Positions 6,703-11,700 of a stretch of DNA of 11,700 nt are shown here, one piece after another. The notes beneath the pieces were generated by a model. It was not told the DNA's origin. It saw only the letters and a list, made by a program, of their open reading frames with translations, and ran no database searches. A program made the translations under genes and the position numbers. Positions within the stretch are counted from its first letter, which is position 1. Every line of letters starts with the position of its first letter. The DNA is from a candidate division NC10 bacterium SPGG6 (lineage in GTDB: Bacteria > Methylomirabilota > Methylomirabilia > Methylomirabilales > CSP1-5): positions 1 to 11,700 of the forward strand of contig LXTG01000050.1 of NCBI GenBank assembly GCA_001643535.1, in the 5' to 3' direction.

Positions 6703-8147
6703 CGGACCCTTTCTCCCTTCGGCTGCAGCAGTGAGTCGAAGTAGGTCTTGACCTGCTCCCGATAATCGGGCGGGACCGCCTCCCGGCTCAACGCCTCTTC
6801 CATGATCTGCCGATATCGGGACAAGACATGGATCTGGGGAAAGCTAGGCTTTTTTCCCCGTCCTTCCGCCAAAAGGTTCGTGGTGTACGCCTGAGACGGC
6901 CCGCCCCCCACTTGACCCTTCACGCCCGCATCTCGTGGAGAGGCATCCAGGCGTGGTGTGGGGTCTCCGCGAGCCATCCCCGATCTTCCCTGCCCGGGAG
7001 GGGATCCGAACATCTCCTGAACCCCGGGCTCGTCGTCCTTCTGCTCCTCGCCGCCCGACGATCCTTGCCCACCGCGGGTCCCTGGGCTAAACCCCCTTGG
7101 GACGACGGACTTCTTGAGCCGGGCCTCCTCTTGCTTCCGGAGCCGTTCCAGGGCACGCTCCAGGGCCTCCCGCGCCTTCTCCCCAGTAAGATCCGCCAGC
7201 TCCGGCGAACCCGGGGATCCGGCGAACCCGGGGAAGCCACCCCTCTTTCCCATCCGCTGGAGCTGGGTGAGTAGGCGCTGCACCTCGTCAGGCGTGAGGT
7301 GTCGGATCCCACCCTCGCTGAGCTCCCGCATCTTCTGGACAACAATCTGGTAAGGGCTTCGAGCGTCCGCCCCCCTGAGATCGGGAAGCGCCTGCGATCG
7401 GCCGAGGAACTTCATCCGTGCATCTCCTCGCAGAAGGAAGCCGGAAAAGTCGGGACGGCCTTTCGAGAGGGGGCTGTCCTTGAAGGGGGCATCCCTTCTC
7501 CGGGTGATTCGGGAGAACGGTGTTCTCCCGGCCCACAACCGCCGATCGCGGATCTGGGGTGTCTTCATCGATGCCGACTGTCCGGTATCTTCATCGGGCT
7601 CTCGCCGGGTGATTTCCGCCTGAGGCTGCTCGGCCTTGGTCAAGGGCTCAGGCGGGACCAAGCGATGCCAAGGCACGGGTGGGGTGAACCACAGAAGAAA
7701 CACTGCTACCGCTGCTGGGAGCAGACCCCACCACCCCCGAGGGGGGCGAAGAGGAAAGACATCCTTCCCCTTGAAGGTGGGGAAGTGCCGTAGGGCATCC
7801 CGATACAGAGCGAAAGCGAAGGGGGACTGGTCGTACCGGTCATGGTATTCGAGAGCCGTCGAGAGACGGGCCTTGAGATCAAGTCGTTCCTCAATAAGCC
7901 GGGCGAGATCCGCGAGAGGAACCGGCCGCGACAGACCGTAAAAGAACCCGCCACCGGTCCCGATGATAACGAGACCGAAGAGCCACAACCCCGACGGCCC
8001 CGGCAGTACCGACTTGGCCAGAAGGAGGGGGAGAGCCGCTAGGAGGCTATAGAGGAGGCACCGGGTGCTCCAGTAGATCCCACGGCACCACCGGACTCTC
8101 CAGGCCAGAGGGGCAACCCGGGCTCGAATCGCAAGGATCGACTCCAC
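6699..8147 (-). CDS. Membrane protein of DUF58/VWA operons (DUF4175-like), with low-complexity tail
   Basis: The 482-residue protein has a GTG start at 8147, with AGGAG about seven bases upstream, 20 bases after the mnmA stop. Hydrophobic segments lie near residues 28-45, 52-71 and 137-153. Between them the stretch ADLARLIEERLDLKARLSTALEY matches the motif seen in DUF4175-like membrane proteins, which is my basis for the tentative family name. After residue 160 the protein is charged and rich in Gly, Pro, Arg and Lys, with a short coiled-coil-like helix around 320-345 (KAREALERALERLRKQEEARLKK). The C terminus ends in SRYRQIMEEAL and PPDYREQVKTYFDSLL, a short conserved-looking segment. It is the first gene of the tightly overlapping four-gene block, so it probably works with the DUF58 and VWA proteins at the inner membrane. 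The function is unknown. Confidence 0.8.
   Translation of the reverse strand: MESILAIRARVAPLAWRVRWCRGIYWSTRCLLYSLLAALPLLLAKSVLPGPSGLWLFGLVIIGTGGGFFYGLSRPVPLADLARLIEERLDLKARLSTALEYHDRYDQSPFAFALYRDALRHFPTFKGKDVFPLRPPRGWWGLLPAAVAVFLLWFTPPVPWHRLVPPEPLTKAEQPQAEITRREPDEDTGQSASMKTPQIRDRRLWAGRTPFSRITRRRDAPFKDSPLSKGRPDFSGFLLRGDARMKFLGRSQALPDLRGADARSPYQIVVQKMRELSEGGIRHLTPDEVQRLLTQLQRMGKRGGFPGFAGSPGSPELADLTGEKAREALERALERLRKQEEARLKKSVVPRGFSPGTRGGQGSSGGEEQKDDEPGVQEMFGSPPGQGRSGMARGDPTPRLDASPRDAGVKGQVGGGPSQAYTTNLLAEGRGKKPSFPQIHVLSRYRQIMEEALSREAVPPDYREQVKTYFDSLLQPKGERVR
7201..7234 (-). repeat. 17-base perfect tandem repeat within the coding region
   Basis: The unit TCCGGCGAACCCGGGGA occurs twice, back to back, at 7201-7217 and 7218-7234. 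Seventeen is not a multiple of three, so the two copies are read in different frames, as FPGFAG and SPGSPE. The protein frame looks natural on both sides. Confidence 0.9.
7510..7530. repeat. Perfect 9-bp inverted repeat with 3-base loop, inside a gene
   Basis: CGGGAGAAC (7510-7518) and GTTCTCCCG (7522-7530) are exact reverse complements around the loop GGT. No T run follows on either strand, so it is not a classic terminator. It lies inside the coding sequence of the membrane protein and may be chance. Confidence 0.6.
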
Positions 8148-8167
8148 ACGCTGCTCCTGTCACTTGA

Positions 8168-9292
8168 TCAGGGGGGAGAGACGGGCAGACTCCGGCGGGA
8201 GACCTCACGGATCGTGCCGCCCCCCACAACCAGATCCGGGTCTTCCCGATCGGTGAAGACCACCGCCTGGCCAGGGGTGATGGCGCGGAGGGGCTGGGCA
8301 AATTGCACGAGCACCTGCCCGTCCGCCATGGGCTTGATCGCCGCTTCTCTCGGGGGATGACGGTACCGGATGGCGGCCAAGACAGGCCGCTCTCCGGCAA
8401 ACCTCTCGAAGGGGATAAAGTTCACCCGCTCCGCCACGAGCGTGTCGGCGAAGAGATCCTCCTCCGTGCCCACGACGACCTCGTTCCGCCCGGGGTGGAG
8501 GGCGACCACGTAATAGGGGCCGTGGCCTCCGATCCTCAGGCCTCGGCGCTGCCCGATCGTGTAGAGGGGGACTCCCCCATGCGTTCCCAGAACCGCACCT
8601 GTTCGGTCGCGGATGACGCCTGGTCGAATTACTTCAGGATACCGGTCTCGAAGAAGGTCCCGGTAATCTCCGGTGGGAAGGAAACAGAGCTCTTGACTAT
8701 CGGGCTTGTTCGCCACCCGAAGCCCCTTGCGAGCCGCCAATGCCCGCACCTCGGCCTTACGCATCGTCCCCAGGGGAAAGCGAACGCGCCGAAGCTGTGA
8801 CTGGGTGAGACCGTAGAGGAAGTAGGTCTGATCCTTTTCTGGATCGACCCCACGCTTCAGCAGGACCCGGCCGGTGGCCGGATCCACAATCGTTCGCGCG
8901 TAGTGGCCGGTGGCGACACTCTCCGCTCCCCAGGCGAGGGCCCGGCGGAGGAGAGAGCCGAACTTGACCTCGGTGTTGCAGGTGGCACAGGGGAGGGGGG
9001 TACGTCCGGCCGCATACTCCTGACAAAAAGGGGTGACGACGTGCGCCTCAAACTCCCGCTCGACGTCGAGGACATAGTGGGGAATACCGAGGTGGGCGGC
9101 CAACAGGCGGGCGTCTTCGATGTGCTCCGGCGTGCAGCAGCTATGGGAAGTGTCCAGCGCAGGGGCCCCGGCCGCGTGGCCCCACACCTTCAGGGTCACG
9201 CCGACTACTTCATACCCCTGGTCTTGAAGCAAGGCGGCGGTGACGGCACTGTCGACTCCGCCACTCATCGCCACAACCACCCTCGTGCCCAT
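8168..9292 (-). CDS. mnmA: tRNA-specific 2-thiouridylase MnmA
   Basis: MnmA uses ATP and a persulfide sulfur carrier to place sulfur on C2 of uridine 34 in tRNA-Lys, tRNA-Glu and tRNA-Gln, in the cytosol. The 374-residue length is normal for the family. The PP-loop SGGVDS is at residues 10-15. The catalytic cysteine pair is present: C102 in PLPCATCN and C203 in DSQELCF. GHYAR (about 129-133), KDQTYFLYGL and the C-terminal barrel with YTIGQRRGL are also as expected. The ATG is at 9292-9290, 36 bases after the bactofilin stop, with only a weak AGGG upstream. It is followed 20 bases later by the membrane-protein gene, so it probably shares their transcript. No key residue is missing, so it should be functional. 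This is the surest call in the window. Confidence 0.97.
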   Translation of the reverse strand: MGTRVVVAMSGGVDSAVTAALLQDQGYEVVGVTLKVWGHAAGAPALDTSHSCCTPEHIEDARLLAAHLGIPHYVLDVEREFEAHVVTPFCQEYAAGRTPLPCATCNTEVKFGSLLRRALAWGAESVATGHYARTIVDPATGRVLLKRGVDPEKDQTYFLYGLTQSQLRRVRFPLGTMRKAEVRALAARKGLRVANKPDSQELCFLPTGDYRDLLRDRYPEVIRPGVIRDRTGAVLGTHGGVPLYTIGQRRGLRIGGHGPYYVVALHPGRNEVVVGTEEDLFADTLVAERVNFIPFERFAGERPVLAAIRYRHPPREAAIKPMADGQVLVQFAQPLRAITPGQAVVFTDREDPDLVVGGGTIREVSRRSLPVSPP

Positions 9293-9328
9293 GGTGAGCC
9301 CTAGCGCGTCTCCCCTGCGGCGGAACTG

Positions 9329-9727
9329 CTACGTCCCCGCCCCAGAACCCTCGCCGGGTGGAAGAGCCGCCACCTCGTCCAGGGCCCCCATATCACAGGT
9401 GCCATTCAGGGTGGCTCCGTCCATCACCACCAGACACGGGGTGCTGATCTTTCCGATGACTGTGCTCGAGGCTAAGAGCTCTACCCGCTCCTTGGCTCGA
9501 ATGGTCCCCTCGATCCTTCCGTTGGAGACCAGGGTCCCCACATCCACTGTCGCCCGGACGACTCCCTGCTCTCCCACGACGAGCAACTCATCCCCCAGTA
9601 TCTCGCCCTCGAACCGACCATCAATGCGCACCGTCCCCTGAAAGCTCAGGACCCCCTTGAACTCGGTCCCCTCGCCCAGAAAGGCCTTGATCTCTCCAAT
9701 CTCCCGTCCGTCTCTTTCCCGTCCCAT
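9329..9727 (-). CDS. Bactofilin (polymer-forming cytoskeletal protein)
   Basis: The 132-residue protein has a short polar N terminus, then a beta-helix region at about residues 14-112 with the bactofilin pattern: GTVRIDGRFEGEI, LVVGEQGVVRA, LVSNGRIEGTI, VIGKISTPCLVVMDGA and NGTCDM. The tail is short and rich in Gly, Pro and Ala. Bactofilins self-assemble into membrane-associated filaments without a nucleotide and often position cell-wall or envelope enzymes. There is no signal peptide or membrane segment. It is the first gene of the leftward unit, with a candidate promoter and an inverted repeat in its leader. No peptidase (M23/LytM) gene, a frequent bactofilin partner, is next to it; mnmA follows instead. 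Confidence 0.94.
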   Translation of the reverse strand: MGRERDGREIGEIKAFLGEGTEFKGVLSFQGTVRIDGRFEGEILGDELLVVGEQGVVRATVDVGTLVSNGRIEGTIRAKERVELLASSTVIGKISTPCLVVMDGATLNGTCDMGALDEVAALPPGEGSGAGT

Positions 9728-9764
9728 CGCGCCTCGATCCCCGCGAATCGTTGCCCCTTTTACC

Positions 9765-9784
9765 CAAACTCCGACCCGAGTTTG
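9765..9784. promoter_or_regulatory. Candidate operator: 7-6-7 inverted repeat downstream of the bactofilin promoter
   Basis: CAAACTC (9765-9771) and GAGTTTG (9778-9784) are perfect reverse complements separated by six bases. It lies four bases past the predicted -10 element, over the expected transcription start of the leftward unit. This position suits a repressor site, or a small hairpin at the 5' end of the mRNA. The binding factor is unknown. Confidence 0.5.
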
Positions 9785-9787
9785 CTC

Positions 9788-9816
9788 ACGCTAACATGAA
9801 AGTCTACCTCTGTCAA
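9788..9816 (-). promoter_or_regulatory. Candidate sigma-70 promoter for the bactofilin-mnmA-VWA unit
   Basis: On the minus strand TTGACA (9816-9811) is a perfect -35 consensus. After a 17-base spacer comes TAGCGT (9793-9788), which matches only three of six -10 positions but keeps the key T, A and final T. Transcription would start near 9781 and give a leader of about 54 bases before the ATG at 9727. Confidence 0.55.
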
Positions 9817-9829
9817 ACCCTTCCTCTGG

Positions 9830-9858
9830 TTGATGTACCGGCACTCCTCTGATATCGT
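9830..9858 (+). promoter_or_regulatory. Candidate sigma-70 promoter for the rightward unit
   Basis: TTGATG (9830-9835) and TATCGT (9853-9858) are separated by 17 bases; each matches four of six consensus positions. The predicted start, near 9865, would leave a leader of only about 14 bases, just enough to hold the ribosome binding site. It stands back to back with the leftward promoter, the two -35 boxes 13 bases apart. Confidence 0.4.
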
Positions 9859-9865
9859 AGAGCCC

Positions 9866-9870
9866 GGAGA
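9866..9870 (+). promoter_or_regulatory. Ribosome binding site that favours ATG 9879 over GTG 9873
   Basis: GGAGA at 9866-9870 lies eight bases before ATG 9879 but only two bases before the in-frame GTG at 9873. Normal spacing therefore selects the ATG. Confidence 0.6.
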
Positions 9871-9878
9871 AAGTGCGT

Positions 9879-10589
9879 ATGCAGGCGAGACAGATCCGAT
9901 TCCTTTTTGTGCTCTTCCCGCTCGCGGCGGCGACCGCGGCCGGCACGACGCTCCCCTTTCCCGAAGAACTCCTGATAGGGGAGCACCGAAGGCCCGTGAG
10001 GGAGGTCGTCGAAGATTTCACGGTCCACCGGCAGGTGAGCGGCCTCCGCCTGTCGGGGAGGCAGGCCGTCTTTGAGCATTTCCTGAGTCATCCCGACTTC
10101 GCCGCGAGCGTGGCGCGGGCTGCCGGCGTGTTGAAGTACACGGTCAAGCGGCGGGGAGAAGCGGAGTACTGGGCGAATGACCATAAGGGGCTCAAGGGTC
10201 GCCTCGAGATCCTGCGGGTGCAGGAAGGACAAATGGTTGCCTTTGCCCAGGGGAGGTATAAGAGGGGAATCATCCGCATTCCGGGTCGGCTCGCACTGGT
10301 GGTGCGCTTTTCCGAGGGGAGAGATGAGGACTCCTTCTACGTGGAGAATACCGTTTCCGGATACGTCAGGTTGGACGGCGCCCTGCTCGACCCCTTAGCC
10401 CGGCTCTTCCGACCCCTGGTGGCTCGCATCATGGAGAAGCGAGTCCGCTGGTTCTTTCGGAAGGTCAGCCGGCTGATGACGCGGCTCTCCGAAGATCCCG
10501 AGGCCATCCTGCAAAAGCTCCCTGCCGAGACCTGGCAGGAAGAGATAGACGAACTCCGGATGCTCCTCGCGGCATCCGGAAAGGTCTAA
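9879..10589 (+). CDS. Secreted or envelope protein of unknown function
   Basis: The 236-residue protein begins MQARQIRFLFVLFPLAAATAAG, a good signal peptide with a probable cleavage after Ala or Gly near residue 21, so it is likely periplasmic. There is no cysteine lipobox. The mature part alternates strands and charged loops: ILRVQEGQMVAFAQGRYKRG, then IPGRLALVVRFSEG and DSFYVENTVSGYVRLDGALL. It ends in long amphipathic basic helices (LVARIMEKRVRWFFRKVSRLM). The strands followed by a long C-terminal helix loosely recall START/SRPBCC-type lipid-binding folds, but I do not recognise the family and do not assign it. The start is chosen by ribosome-binding-site spacing; a GTG six bases upstream is the alternative. 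The oxidoreductase gene begins 23 bases after its stop, so the two are probably co-transcribed. Confidence 0.8.
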   Translation: MQARQIRFLFVLFPLAAATAAGTTLPFPEELLIGEHRRPVREVVEDFTVHRQVSGLRLSGRQAVFEHFLSHPDFAASVARAAGVLKYTVKRRGEAEYWANDHKGLKGRLEILRVQEGQMVAFAQGRYKRGIIRIPGRLALVVRFSEGRDEDSFYVENTVSGYVRLDGALLDPLARLFRPLVARIMEKRVRWFFRKVSRLMTRLSEDPEAILQKLPAETWQEEIDELRMLLAASGKV

Positions 10590-10612
10590 GCCAACAGCCG
10601 TATGGAGACGCC

Positions 10613-11233
10613 ATGTTTCGACGCGCCCTTGCAAAACGAGCGGCTGCGGGGAATCCGATCCGGGTCGGCCTGGTCGGGGCCGGGCGGATGGGGACGGGAG
10701 TCGTGAACCAGATCAGCACCATGGAAGGGATGGAGGTGCTGGCCATCGCCGACCTGATGACCGATCGGGCCGTCCAGGCATTCATCGGCTCTGGAAATCC
10801 CGCGGAGCAAGTGATAGAGGTCCACGCCGAAGGGCATGCGGTAGATGCAATCCGGAAGGGGAGGCGCGTCGCGACCGCCGATGCCAATTTAATATCCCGT
10901 CTCCCCGTTGATGCCATTGTCGAGGCGACCGGAGTCCCGGAGGTGGGGGCGAAAGTCGCGTACGAGGCGATTCTCCATCAGAAACATATTGTGATGCTCA
11001 ATGTCGAGGCGGACGTCGTGGTGGGGCCGATCCTCAAGCGGCTGGCCGATACCGCCGGGGTCATATACACCTTGGCCGCCGGAGATCAACCGGGGGCCAT
11101 CTGCGAAATGGCCGAGTGGGCGTGGGGGCTTGGGTTGAGGATCGTGGTCGCCGGGCGAAGGACCCTGATGAGCCCAAAGGAACGGTTCGCCACCCGGACG
11201 ATAACCGGGAGCGGGCAGAGGCGCTCGGCCTGA
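10613..11233 (+). CDS. Homoserine dehydrogenase-like NAD(P)-binding oxidoreductase, N-terminal part, frameshifted
   Basis: A GGAGA precedes the ATG by four bases. Residues 16-30 (IRVGLVGAGRMGTGV) are a Rossmann dinucleotide-binding motif, GxGxxG type, and VDAIVEATGVPEVGAKVAYEAI plus HIVMLNVEADVVVGPIL match the NAD-binding domain of homoserine dehydrogenase-like proteins. LAAGDQPGAICEMAEWAWGLGL is typical of the larger family that ends in a SAF-like domain. The homologous sequence breaks after ERFAT: the frame then reads RTITGSGQRRSA and stops at 11233. One extra C in the CCC run at 11193-11195 would give ERFATPDDNRERAEALGLNP and an open frame to the window end. The gene is therefore either mutated or affected by a sequencing error. 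The reaction and substrate are unknown; homoserine dehydrogenase itself is less likely because no homoserine-binding ACT arrangement is visible. Confidence 0.85.
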   Translation: MFRRALAKRAAAGNPIRVGLVGAGRMGTGVVNQISTMEGMEVLAIADLMTDRAVQAFIGSGNPAEQVIEVHAEGHAVDAIRKGRRVATADANLISRLPVDAIVEATGVPEVGAKVAYEAILHQKHIVMLNVEADVVVGPILKRLADTAGVIYTLAAGDQPGAICEMAEWAWGLGLRIVVAGRRTLMSPKERFATRTITGSGQRRSA

Positions 11234-11700
11234 ATCCCCAAATGTACAACTCCTTCCGGGATGGGACGAAGGCCCAGACCGAGATGGTCGCCGTGGCGAA
11301 TGCCTTACGTCTCGCACCCGATCTCCGGGGCATGCACGAGCCGGTGGTGGATGTCGAGGGGTTGGCCAGAGTCTTTCGGCTCAAAGACCAAGGGGGGATC
11401 CTCGGCCGAGAGGGGATCGTGGACCTAGCGAACGGCACTCAAGCCGACGGCCGCCTCCAACCTCACAGCCGTGTGTTCCCGGGAGTCTTTCTGGTGGTGA
11501 CGTCGGATCACCCAAAGGTCGTCGAGGATTTGGCCTACGTGAACGATCCCACCCTTTTACTCCCGGCGGATATTCGACACGGGCCGAACTTTGCCCTCTT
11601 CCGGCCATTCCCCTGGTGCAGTGTGGAGACTCCAAACTCGGTGGCTCAAGCGGTCCTGCGGGGGGAACCGACCGGTGGGCCGGAGGGGAGATCGGAAGAG
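11194..11700 (+). CDS. Same oxidoreductase, C-terminal part in shifted frame (3' end outside window)
   Basis: This frame continues the protein at 10613-11233 after a one-base deletion near 11193-11195. It reads PDDNRERAEALGLNPQMY, then SFRDGTKAQTEMVAVANAL, DLRGMHEPVVDVEGLARVF, GGILGREGIVDLANGTQADG and HGPNFALFRPFPWCSVETPN, and it is open to base 11700. These are the catalytic-half and SAF-region patterns of the homoserine dehydrogenase-like oxidoreductases. There is no convincing independent ribosome binding site or start (first ATG at 11242), so it should be read as part of one gene. The end lies beyond the window. Confidence 0.82.

Noticed and set aside
7510..7530. Hairpin as a transcription terminator
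   Set aside because: No T run follows on either strand, and it lies in the middle of a coding sequence.

Overview
The window looks like bacterial chromosome, rich in G and C by eye. The gene set (bactofilin, MnmA, several proteins with signal peptides or membrane anchors) suggests a Gram-negative-type bacterium. Lineage cannot be fixed from this sequence; a deep-branching environmental phylum such as Methylomirabilota, Acidobacteriota or a former deltaproteobacterial group is only a guess. There are no tRNA or rRNA genes, transposases, phage genes or CRISPR arrays.

Layout. Two divergent transcription units start from one 151-base intergenic region (9728-9878). Leftward on the minus strand, in transcription order: bactofilin (9329-9727), tRNA 2-thiouridylase mnmA (8168-9292), a membrane protein with a long low-complexity cytosolic or periplasmic tail (6699-8147), a DUF58/VWA protein (5824-6702), a very large BatA/VWA/amidotransferase-like membrane protein (1465-5827, interrupted by a frameshift at a run of nine G), and a secreted TPR protein that runs off the left edge (1-1468). 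The last four genes overlap each other by four bases (ATGA, ATGA, GTGA), so they are translationally coupled. Rightward on the plus strand: a secreted protein of unknown function (9879-10589), then a Rossmann/SAF-type oxidoreductase related to homoserine dehydrogenase (10613 to the right edge), which is broken by a one-base deletion near 11193.

How the genes work together. Membrane protein + DUF58 + VWA membrane proteins + TPR resembles the Bat (aerotolerance-type) or MoxR-VWA operons, thought to act in envelope stress or in assembly of envelope proteins and metal centres. The MoxR AAA+ ATPase normally found with them is not in the window. Instead the cluster follows bactofilin and mnmA. The BatA-like and the VWA/amidotransferase-like proteins, usually separate genes, appear here as one reading frame of about 1453 residues with three VWA domains.

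Most notable: the triple-VWA fusion; the nine-G frameshift exactly at the third MIDAS loop, with an ATG one base after the resulting stop; a perfect 315-base direct repeat inside the TPR gene; and a perfect 7+6+7 inverted repeat directly downstream of the predicted bactofilin promoter. Two indels at C/G runs in one window make sequencing error a serious alternative for both frameshifts.
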